Source: an uncultured Rikenellaceae bacterium (GTDB lineage Bacteria; Bacteroidota; Bacteroidia; Bacteroidales; Rikenellaceae). From it: a stretch of DNA of 7,072 nucleotides. Made by a program: the position numbers and the translations under genes. The stretch is taken from assembly GCA_947074135.1 (NCBI GenBank), contig CAMTOL010000115.1, forward strand, positions 1 to 7,072. The letters run 5' to 3'. Shown piece by piece: positions 1-5,149 of the stretch (position 1 is its first letter; every line of letters begins with the position of its first letter). The notes under the pieces were generated by a model. That model was not told the origin of the DNA, did not search any database, and saw only the letters and a list, made by a program, of their open reading frames with translations.

Positions 1-52
1 ATAAGTAGGAGATGTGTGTATGGATGACAACTCAGCATTTGTACTCAAAGCC

Positions 53-238
53 TTACGGTGCGAGTTTTAGGATTAGACGTTTACACTTTGACTCTTCTTT
101 AGAGTTGAGCGTGTGGATGTTAAAGAATGTGTTGTGGTAGTTTCGGATAAGCTCCTCTTTTTTTGATAGTCGAGAAATTTTGGTAATTTGGTCAAAGATT
201 GTAAAAACCTCTTTAGGGTTTAGCTCTGCAATATTCAT
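53..238 (-). pseudogene. Probable truncated remnant of aminoacyl-histidine dipeptidase (PepD), N-terminus only
   Basis: This is a 61-codon frame on the same strand as rsmA and downstream of it. Residues 1-34 follow the N-terminal pattern I know from Bacteroidales PepD (M20-family cytosolic dipeptidase): L-x-P-x-x-V-x-x-x-F-x-x-I-x-x-I-x-R-x-S-K-K-E-E, here from Leu6 to Glu29. The usual 'IPRPS' is changed to 'ISRLS'. After about residue 34 the match stops, and the frame ends at 61, where a real PepD runs to roughly 480-540 residues with metal-binding His/Asp/Glu. None of those metal-site motifs is present here. The start ATG at 238-236 is the natural PepD start. I infer a truncated or recombined gene that can no longer encode an active peptidase. 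It could instead be an unrelated small protein, since the similarity is short and judged from memory. Confidence 0.5.
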
Positions 239-283
239 AATAATAGGATTTTTAAAGTCAAAGAAAAAAAATCAATACGTCAT

Positions 284-300
284 CGGAAACGAAGTTTCCG
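284..300. other. Perfect 7-bp hairpin
   Basis: CGGAAAC and GTTTCCG form a perfect inverted repeat around a GAA loop. On the minus strand, an eight-T run (positions 270-263) follows about 13 bases beyond the stem. That makes it at best a poor intrinsic terminator for rsmA. It may simply be the edge of the repeat element. Confidence 0.5.
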
Positions 301-312
301 TAAAGTTTTTTG

Positions 313-334
313 GTTCTTTTGTCCACAAAAGAAC
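313..334. other. Perfect 9-bp hairpin
   Basis: GTTCTTTTG and CAAAAGAAC pair perfectly around a four-base TCCA loop. On neither strand is it followed by a T run, so it is not a standard terminator. It is the left half of the wider inverted repeat spanning about 303-431. Confidence 0.6.
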
Positions 335-451
335 GATGGCAGTCAGTCTGCAAAATTGCATTATCAAATTTTGGGGTTGATGAAAACACAGCATTTTTGG
401 AGAAGTTGCACCAAAAACTTTTATGGACAAACCGCTCCACACCACCCCAAC

Positions 452-1228
452 CTACATATAATCAGCCAAAAAATTGGTCAGCTCCACAAACTCCTCTATC
501 GTCAAATTCTCAGCCCGACGACCAAACCACTCGTGTTGTACTTTCTCGGCTGCCAACATAGGAAAAGAAGCATAGAGCGAGTTTTTTAAAGTCTTTCGTC
601 GTTGCGAAAATGCACCCTTCACAACACGACGAAACATAACCTCGTCGCACCCCAAATCCACTACCCCATTTCTCACACAACGAATAACAGCACTCTGCAC
701 CTTTGGCGGTGGCGAAAACCTATCAGCACCCACCTCAAACAAATACTCCACATCGTAAAACGCCTGCAACATAATACTCAACACTCCTCCCTCACGCTTG
801 CCTGCTGGAGCCGCCAACCGAGCAGCTACCTCCTTTTGCAACATACCCACAACCACAGGTACACTATCTCGATTATCGAGAATATGAAAGAAAATCTGAG
901 TCGAAATGTTATACGGAAAATTGCCAATTACAGCAGTTTGGCGTTCGAATGGCATCTTTAGAAAATCACCCTCAACAATGCGACCAGCCAACTCGACTGG
1001 ATAATTCCTGTTGAGATAGGCAATGCTTTCGGTGTCAATTTCGATAACCGAAAAATCGAAATCCTTACGCTTTATCAAAAATTGAGTTAACACCCCCATT
1101 CCAGGTCCAACTTCAACCACAGACTCAGCACAACTAATTGGCAACGCATCGACAATATCGGCAGCAATGGAGAGGTCATTCAAAAAATGTTGCCCCAACT
1201 CCTTCTTTGCTCTAACTTTTTGACTCAT
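452..1228 (-). CDS. rsmA: 16S rRNA (adenine(1518)-N(6)/adenine(1519)-N(6))-dimethyltransferase RsmA/KsgA
   Basis: RsmA transfers four methyl groups from S-adenosylmethionine to two adjacent adenines near the 3' end of 16S rRNA and acts as a late check on small-subunit assembly in the cytoplasm. The 258-residue protein is full length for the family. It carries the N-terminal KKELGQHFL signature (8-16), the SAM-binding glycine loop VVEVGPGMG (37-45), an acidic strand end (IEID, 62-65), the catalytic N-F-P-Y motif (103-106) typical of rRNA adenine dimethylases, FSPPPKVQSAV (171-181), and the C-terminal FSQRRKTLKNSL (207-218). The start at 1228 puts the signature at the usual distance from Met1. 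It is transcribed away from the mce cluster, with a candidate promoter about 25 bp upstream. Its end lies about 20 bp from the repeat-like stretch. Confidence 0.97.
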   Translation of the reverse strand: MSQKVRAKKELGQHFLNDLSIAADIVDALPISCAESVVEVGPGMGVLTQFLIKRKDFDFSVIEIDTESIAYLNRNYPVELAGRIVEGDFLKMPFERQTAVIGNFPYNISTQIFFHILDNRDSVPVVVGMLQKEVAARLAAPAGKREGGVLSIMLQAFYDVEYLFEVGADRFSPPPKVQSAVIRCVRNGVVDLGCDEVMFRRVVKGAFSQRRKTLKNSLYASFPMLAAEKVQHEWFGRRAENLTIEEFVELTNFLADYM

Positions 1229-1250
1229 ATTTTTTTTAACATTTAGAACG

Positions 1251-1258
1251 CAAATGTA
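1251..1258 (-). promoter_or_regulatory. Candidate Bacteroidetes -7 box for rsmA
   Basis: Read on the minus strand, this is TACATTTG, an exact match to the Bacteroidetes -7 consensus TAnnTTTG, 22 bp before the rsmA ATG. I see no good TTTG -33 element 19-21 bp further upstream, so the call rests on the -7 box and its position. It would give a very short leader. Confidence 0.45.
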
Positions 1259-1279
1259 CTACAAAAAGATGACAACATC

Positions 1280-1305
1280 ACTACTCTCATCTCTTGAGAA
1301 GTAGT
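1280..1305. other. Inverted repeat in the divergent intergenic region
   Basis: ACTACT at 1280-1285 pairs with AGTAGT at 1300-1305. CTC (1286-1288) and GAG (1296-1298) extend the stem with A1299 bulged, leaving a 7-base loop. It lies just upstream of the rsmA -7 box, in the -33 region or beyond, so it could be an operator. No known binding site is recognised. Confidence 0.3.
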
Positions 1306-1382
1306 AAAAAAGTTGCTTATAATCAATCGATAAAAAAACTTCAAAAAAAGCAAAAAAAAGTTTTAACTTCTCAATCAAAAAA
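1306..1382 (+). promoter_or_regulatory. Phased A-tracts upstream of the mce promoter
   Basis: Runs of six to eight A occur at 1306-1311, 1332-1338, 1343-1349, 1352-1359 and 1377-1382. The three central runs are centred about 10-11 bases apart, close to one helical turn, which is the arrangement that bends DNA. Lying just upstream of the probable promoter of the decarboxylase cluster, they may act as an UP-like or curvature element. This is inference from base spacing only. Confidence 0.3.
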
Positions 1383-1384
1383 CA

Positions 1385-1392
1385 TAACTTTG
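1385..1392 (+). promoter_or_regulatory. Candidate Bacteroidetes -7 box for the mce-mmd cluster
   Basis: TAACTTTG matches the Bacteroidetes -7 consensus TAnnTTTG exactly. A TTTT at 1361-1364 sits 20 bases upstream and could act as a degenerate -33 (TTTG). Transcription would begin near 1399, giving a leader of roughly 95-100 nt before the mce ATG. Confidence 0.5.
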
Positions 1393-1400
1393 TAGTTTGG

Positions 1401-1430
1401 TATCCACGTCAGATTGATTTAGATGTGATA
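1401..1430 (+). other. Possible stem-loop in the mce mRNA leader
   Basis: TATC(C)ACGTC at 1401-1410 can pair with GATGTGATA at 1422-1430, giving nine pairs with one bulged C and one G-U pair around an 11-base loop. If transcription starts near 1399, this would be the very 5' end of the message. It matches no riboswitch class I recognise; a 5' stem that stabilises the mRNA is one possibility. Confidence 0.25.
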
Positions 1431-1495
1431 ACAAACAACTTACACGAAGCTTAATAAAAAATAATATAAACTATCAAAATTCTATCTTACAAAGA

Positions 1496-1897
1496 ATGAA
1501 ACCTACACACATCGAACATCTTGGTATCGCAGTTAAGAGCCTTGATGAAGCAATTCCAGTTTGGGAAAAAATGCTAGGCACAAAATGCTACTCTATCGAA
1601 GAGGTAACAGAGCAAAAAGTTAAAACCGCTTTCTTCAAAATCGGTCAAACTAAAATCGAACTCCTCGAAGCTACTGCCGAAGATAGCCCTATCGCTAAAT
1701 TTATCGAAAACAAAGGCACTGGAGTTCATCACGTTGCACTAGCAGTTGAAGACCTACAAGGTTCACTAAACGAAGCTGCGGAACTAGGAATCCAACTAAT
1801 CGACAAAACTCCACGCAAAGGAGCAGAAGGATTAAACATCGGTTTCTTGCACCCAAAATCAACTGGAGGCGTACTAACTGAATTATGTTCAGAATAA
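1496..1897 (+). CDS. mce: Methylmalonyl-CoA epimerase
   Basis: It interconverts (R)- and (S)-methylmalonyl-CoA, linking the B12-dependent mutase, which makes the R form, to the decarboxylase encoded next to it. The 133-residue protein is a complete vicinal-oxygen-chelate fold with two beta-alpha-beta-beta-beta modules. The first begins at IEHLGIAV (6-13) and the second at GVHHVALAV (76-84). By alignment to known epimerases, the likely metal ligands are His8, Glu55 (in KIELLE; some family members have Gln here), His79 and Glu129 (GVLTEL). The start at 1496 places His8 at the usual distance from the N-terminus. The gene opens the operon; mmdA begins 35 bp downstream. Similarity to glyoxalase I reflects the shared fold, but the neighbours settle the assignment. 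Confidence 0.95.
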   Translation: MKPTHIEHLGIAVKSLDEAIPVWEKMLGTKCYSIEEVTEQKVKTAFFKIGQTKIELLEATAEDSPIAKFIENKGTGVHHVALAVEDLQGSLNEAAELGIQLIDKTPRKGAEGLNIGFLHPKSTGGVLTELCSE

Positions 1898-1932
1898 TTC
1901 TATTTTTTTTAATTCTTAATTCTTAACTCACT

Positions 1933-3495
1933 ATGAGTGTAAATACTGATAAAATCAAAAAACTTATCGAGTTGCGCGAACAAGCCAAACTCGGTGGCGG
2001 TCAAAAACGCATTGACTCGCAACACGCTAAAGGCAAACTTACTGCTAGAGAGCGTATCGAAATCCTACTCGACGAAGGTTCATTCGAGGAGTTCGATATG
2101 TTTGTAAAACACCGTTGTACTAACTTCGGACTAGAAAAAGAGCAATACTACGGAGATGGCGTTGTAACTGGCTATGGTACAATCGATGGTCGTCTAGTCT
2201 ATGTTTTCAGCCAAGACTTCACTGTTTTCGGCGGTTCTCTTTCCGAAACTTTCGCAGCTAAAATCTGTAAAGTTATGGATATGGCTATGAAAAATGGCGC
2301 TCCTGTAATCGGCATCAATGACTCAGGTGGAGCACGTATCCAAGAGGCTGTTAACGCACTTTCAGGTTATACTGAGATTTTCCAACGCAATATCCTTGCT
2401 TCGGGCGTTATTCCTCAAATTTCTGTAATTTCAGGTCCTTGCGCAGGTGGTGCAGTTTACTCTCCAGCACTTACCGATTTTATTCTTATGAACAAAGGCA
2501 TCAGCTATATGTTTGTAACAGGTCCTAAAGTTGTTAAAACCGTTACAGGCGAAGATGTAACTCAAGAGCAATTGGGTGGTGCGTCAATCCACTCTACTAA
2601 ATCTGGTGTAGCTCACTTTGTTAGCGAAACCGAAGAGGAGGGTCTACAAATGGTTCGCAAATTGGTTAGCTTCGTGCCATCGAACAACCTTGAGGAGGCT
2701 CCACTAGCAGTTTGTACAGACGATATCGACCGCTTGGAAGACTCTCTAAACGAACTTATTCCTGACAATCCAAACAAACCTTACGACGTACTCGACGTAA
2801 TTCACGCAGTTGTTGACAACGGCGAATTCCTTGAATCACAACGCGCTTATGCTCAAAATATCGTAACTGGTTTTGCTCGTTTCAACGGTCAAAGCGTTGG
2901 TATTATCGCTAACCAACCTAAATACTTGGCTGGTGTGCTAGACATCAAAGCATCTTGTAAAGCAGCTCGTTTTGTTCGTTTCTGCGACGCTTTCAATATT
3001 CCAATTGTAACTCTAGTTGACGTTCCAGGTTTCTTACCAGGTACTGCTCAAGAGTATGGTGGAATTATCAACCACGGTGCAAAACTTCTATTTGCTTATG
3101 GCGAAGCTACTGTGCCTAAAGTTACTATTATTTTGCGTAAAGCATATGGTGGAGCATACTGTGTGATGAGCTCTAAACACCTTCGTGGTGACATCAACTA
3201 CTCTTGGCCAATGGGCGAAATCGCTGTTATGGGCGCAAGTGGTGCTGTTGAAGTTCTTATGGCTCGCGAAATCAAAGCAGTCGAAGAACCAGAAGCAAAA
3301 GCTAAATTTGTGGCTGAAAAAGAGGCAGAATATAGCGAAAAATTCGCTAACCCTTACGTTGCAGCATCTTACGGCTACATTGACGACGTTATCGAACCAC
3401 GCAACACTCGTTTCCGTGTTATTCGTGCTCTTCAATCACTAGCAACCAAAAAGGTTACAAACCCTGCTAAAAAACACACTAACATTCCTCTATAA
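1933..3495 (+). CDS. mmdA: Methylmalonyl-CoA decarboxylase alpha subunit (carboxyltransferase)
   Basis: This cytosolic carboxyltransferase moves the carboxyl group of (S)-methylmalonyl-CoA to biotin on MmdC, releasing propionyl-CoA. The 520 residues form two crotonase-type halves, about 1-260 and 270-520. Oxyanion-hole glycines appear in SGGAR (131-135) and YGGAYC (405-410). An acyl-CoA-binding [12 protein letters not shown] segment lies at 169-180, and VDVPGFLPG at 362-370. Asp420 in LRGD appears to line up with the Asp that sets propionyl- over acetyl-CoA preference in PccB enzymes. The sequence alone cannot separate it from a propionyl-CoA carboxylase beta subunit. The epimerase, biotin carrier and sodium-channel neighbours, and the lack of a biotin carboxylase, favour the decarboxylase. 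The next gene starts 20 bp after the stop. Confidence 0.93.
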   Translation: MSVNTDKIKKLIELREQAKLGGGQKRIDSQHAKGKLTARERIEILLDEGSFEEFDMFVKHRCTNFGLEKEQYYGDGVVTGYGTIDGRLVYVFSQDFTVFGGSLSETFAAKICKVMDMAMKNGAPVIGINDSGGARIQEAVNALSGYTEIFQRNILASGVIPQISVISGPCAGGAVYSPALTDFILMNKGISYMFVTGPKVVKTVTGEDVTQEQLGGASIHSTKSGVAHFVSETEEEGLQMVRKLVSFVPSNNLEEAPLAVCTDDIDRLEDSLNELIPDNPNKPYDVLDVIHAVVDNGEFLESQRAYAQNIVTGFARFNGQSVGIIANQPKYLAGVLDIKASCKAARFVRFCDAFNIPIVTLVDVPGFLPGTAQEYGGIINHGAKLLFAYGEATVPKVTIILRKAYGGAYCVMSSKHLRGDINYSWPMGEIAVMGASGAVEVLMAREIKAVEEPEAKAKFVAEKEAEYSEKFANPYVAASYGYIDDVIEPRNTRFRVIRALQSLATKKVTNPAKKHTNIPL

Positions 3496-3515
3496 CAAAG
3501 AGTTAAGACAATACT

Positions 3516-4451
3516 ATGAAAAAAATATTACTGATTGTCGCTGCCATTTGCCTTAGCTTCGCTGGTTTTGCGCAAGGACTTCGTGATGTTAAAATCAACG
3601 AAATTCTTGTTAAAAACGTCGACAGCTATGCAGATGATTTTGGACATAAAGTAGGCTGGATTGAGCTTTACAATTCAGGTTACGCAAATGCAAATGTTGC
3701 GGGAGCGTTTCTTAGATTTACGCAAGGAGGTGACACTGTTACCTATCGTATCCCTAAAAACGATGCCCGAACCAATATTCCACCGCAAGGATATCTTATC
3801 TTCTTTGCTGATGGAAGTTCTAACAAAGGTACTTTCCACACCAACTTCGTGTTAAACGTAACAGATTCGGCTCGTTTAGAGATGCTTATCCCTATGCTCG
3901 ACCGCCTAGAACTGTTAGACCAGAGTGGTAAAGTTACTATTGACTCAGTTGAGTATGACCTTAACATTCAAGCTGATGACGTTTCGTTTGGTCGCATTCT
4001 CAACTATGATACTGAGGTGTTTGAATACAAAAAACTATCTCACATAACTCCACTGCAAACTAACGAAACACGAGAGCCTGAACCAAAAAGCGAAGTGTTC
4101 CGCAGTCAAGACCCTAACGGTTTTGCAATGGCAATTACAGCTATGAGTGTCGTATTCTCGGCTCTACTTTCGTTGTTCTTGATTTTCAAATGCCTTGGAC
4201 TTGTTATGCAAAGAGGCACAGTTAAGAAAGAGGAGAAGGTCAAAGCAGTAGCTCCAGCGGCAGCAAAGATTAATGCTTCTGACGATCTACAAGGCGAAAC
4301 TATTGCAGCTATTGCAGTGGCTCTCAAACTTTACGAGGAGGATTTACACGACATCGAAAGTAACGTTGTGACAATTAATAAAGTTGCACGCACATACTCT
4401 CCTTGGAGTTCGAAAATTTATTCGATGCGCCAATTGCCAAACCGTAGGTAG
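3516..4451 (+). CDS. OadG/MmdD-type small membrane subunit fused to a periplasmic lamin-tail domain
   Basis: By position this is the small subunit that anchors and assembles the decarboxylase (OadG/MmdD type). The 311-residue protein has a signal peptide (1-19, ending in AFA before Gln20). A beta-rich region at about 25-163 looks like a lamin-tail domain: KINEILVKN at 26-34, WIELYNSG at 48-55, a PPQGYLIFFAD strand at 89-99, LELLDQSGK at 131-139 and SFGRILN at 157-163. One transmembrane helix follows at about 203-229. Then come a Lys/Glu/Ala-rich linker and a conserved-looking C-terminal segment (261-308; GETIAAIAVAL, YSPWSSKIY). The expected topology puts the lamin-tail domain in the periplasm and the C-terminus in the cytosol, as in OadG. 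Ordinary OadG proteins are about 80-120 residues with no such domain. I recall similar long versions in Bacteroides. The role of the extra domain is unknown. Confidence 0.82.
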   Translation: MKKILLIVAAICLSFAGFAQGLRDVKINEILVKNVDSYADDFGHKVGWIELYNSGYANANVAGAFLRFTQGGDTVTYRIPKNDARTNIPPQGYLIFFADGSSNKGTFHTNFVLNVTDSARLEMLIPMLDRLELLDQSGKVTIDSVEYDLNIQADDVSFGRILNYDTEVFEYKKLSHITPLQTNETREPEPKSEVFRSQDPNGFAMAITAMSVVFSALLSLFLIFKCLGLVMQRGTVKKEEKVKAVAPAAAKINASDDLQGETIAAIAVALKLYEEDLHDIESNVVTINKVARTYSPWSSKIYSMRQLPNRR

Positions 4452-4534
4452 AAGTCATAAAATCGAGCCTTATGCTGCCTTGCTGCGAAATTTTAATGGG
4501 TCGCGTAAAATTTAGTACGCTCCTTATAAAATTT

Positions 4535-4552
4535 CTTACGGCTTTGCCTAAG
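4535..4552 (+). other. Tight hairpin within the spacer
   Basis: CTTA-C-GGC pairs with GCC-TAAG around a TTT loop, seven pairs with one bulged C (4539). It could slow RNA decay from the 3' end, raising the amount of mmdA and upstream message relative to mmdC-mmdB. It is not followed by T residues, so it is not a classical terminator. Confidence 0.4.
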
Positions 4553-4574
4553 ACCCAAATTGACGACTTTTACA

Positions 4575-4606
4575 AAAAGTTGCAATGAAGTTATTAAACA
4601 ACTTTT
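4575..4606 (+). other. Stem-loop just upstream of mmdC
   Basis: AAAAGTTG (4575-4582) pairs perfectly with CAACTTTT (4599-4606) across a 16-base loop, ending 20 bp before the mmdC ATG. An alternative stem, ACTTTT (4566-4571) with AAAAGT (4575-4580), uses the same bases, so the two cannot form together. No T run follows, which argues against a terminator. Confidence 0.35.
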
Positions 4607-4626
4607 GAAAAATAGAACTAAAAATA

Positions 4627-5079
4627 ATGAAAGAATATAAAATCAAAGTAAACGGTAACGAATATGCCGTTTCTGTAAAGAATGTTGAGAACGACTCGGC
4701 TGAAGTTATCGTTAACGGCACTGAATATATAGTTGACGTAGAGGGATTGAAAGCTAAACCAGCAACAAAAACTCCACGCATTGTACAACCAGTTGCAGTT
4801 CCAGCCGGAGAAGCTCACCCTGCTATCCAAAACACCAACTCTCCTGCTCGTACAGCCTCAGCTGCTGCTGGCGACATCAAAAGCCCACTTCCAGGTGTTA
4901 TCCTTGACGTTATGGTACGCGAGGGCGATGCTGTTAAAGTTGGTCAACGTTTGATGTTGCTCGAAGCAATGAAAATGGAGAACAATATTGACAGCGACCG
5001 TGAAGGTGTTGTTAAATCATTAAAAGTTCGCAAAGGCGACTCTGTACTTGAAGGCGACGTTTTAATTACAATTGGATAA
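4627..5079 (+). CDS. mmdC: Biotin carboxyl carrier subunit of methylmalonyl-CoA decarboxylase
   Basis: It carries biotin that accepts CO2 from methylmalonyl-CoA at MmdA and delivers it to MmdB for decarboxylation. The 150-residue protein has a biotinyl domain at about 83-150 with the attachment motif EAMKMEN (113-119; biotin on Lys116) and the usual SPLPG turn (86-90) and EGDxV turns. An Ala/Pro-rich flexible linker (about 44-82) precedes it, as expected for a swinging arm. Residues 5-17 and 26-38 are similar to each other (VNGNEYAVSV and VNGTEYIVDV), suggesting a small duplicated beta-hairpin that may dock to the rest of the complex. The Met at 4627 is the only sensible start. It lies 175 bp after the anchor subunit and 70 bp before mmdB. 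Confidence 0.95.
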   Translation: MKEYKIKVNGNEYAVSVKNVENDSAEVIVNGTEYIVDVEGLKAKPATKTPRIVQPVAVPAGEAHPAIQNTNSPARTASAAAGDIKSPLPGVILDVMVREGDAVKVGQRLMLLEAMKMENNIDSDREGVVKSLKVRKGDSVLEGDVLITIG

Positions 5080-5098
5080 CGTTTAATGCATAATTCAC

Positions 5099-5117
5099 AA
5101 AGCATAAATTCTGCTTT
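5099..5117 (+). other. Small hairpin between mmdC and mmdB
   Basis: AAAGCA (5099-5104) pairs with TGCTTT (5112-5117) around a 7-base loop in the 70-bp spacer. It is weak and lacks a following T run. The spacer shows no promoter match, so mmdB is probably read from the same transcript. Confidence 0.25.
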
Positions 5118-5149
5118 AAAGATTATGGATTGAAAACTAAAAAGAAAAA

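Larger units (their letters stand above)
239..451. repeat. Gene-free stretch with nested inverted repeats (REP-like element)
   Basis: No convincing gene lies between the pepD remnant and rsmA. The stretch contains two perfect short hairpins (284-300 and 313-334) and a wider inverted repeat. TTTGTCCACAAAAG at 318-331 recurs inverted at 418-431 with 13 of 14 bases matching. AAGTTTTTTGGT at 303-314 recurs inverted at 410-420 with one base fewer in the T run. Such palindromic clusters at gene ends resemble dispersed REP/MITE-like repeats of Bacteroidetes genomes. Whether it is multicopy cannot be seen in this window. Short frames on both strands here look like translations of the repeat rather than genes. 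Confidence 0.5.
4452..4626 (+). repeat. Structured, possibly repeat-derived spacer inside the mmd cluster
   Basis: This 175-bp gap has no gene and is much longer than the 20-35 bp gaps upstream. It contains nested inverted repeats: TGGGTC (4497-4502) with GACCCA (4552-4557), CGTAAAATTT (4504-4513) with AAATTT-CT-TACG (4529-4540), and a tight hairpin at 4535-4552. Base composition shifts here to GC-richer words such as GCTGCCTTGCTGCG. The arrangement looks like an inserted palindromic repeat (REP/MITE type) rather than a terminator, because no T run follows the stems. Whether copies exist elsewhere cannot be judged here. Confidence 0.4.

Noticed and set aside
313..334. Hairpin as rsmA terminator
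   Set aside because: Read on the minus strand, the stem is followed by A residues rather than T residues, so it lacks the defining U tract.
258..440. 60-residue minus-strand frame
   Set aside because: It is a translation of the inverted repeat (FVHKSF and FVDKRT echo the two repeat arms) and has no plausible protein features.
180..589. Overlapping short plus-strand frames (180-380, 310-561, 356-589)
   Set aside because: They read through the inverted-repeat stretch and the antisense of the rsmA 3' end. They show no recognisable domain, and their composition follows the palindromes.
602..961. 119-residue plus-strand frame
   Set aside because: It is antisense to the well-supported rsmA and is low-complexity, rich in His, Thr and Asn, as expected from a shadow frame.
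3088..3442. Frames on both strands inside mmdA
   Set aside because: They are shadow frames within a complete, strongly conserved carboxyltransferase gene.
4548..4830. Minus-strand frames over the spacer and the start of mmdC
   Set aside because: They are antisense to mmdC, with no family resemblance and no promoter facing that way.
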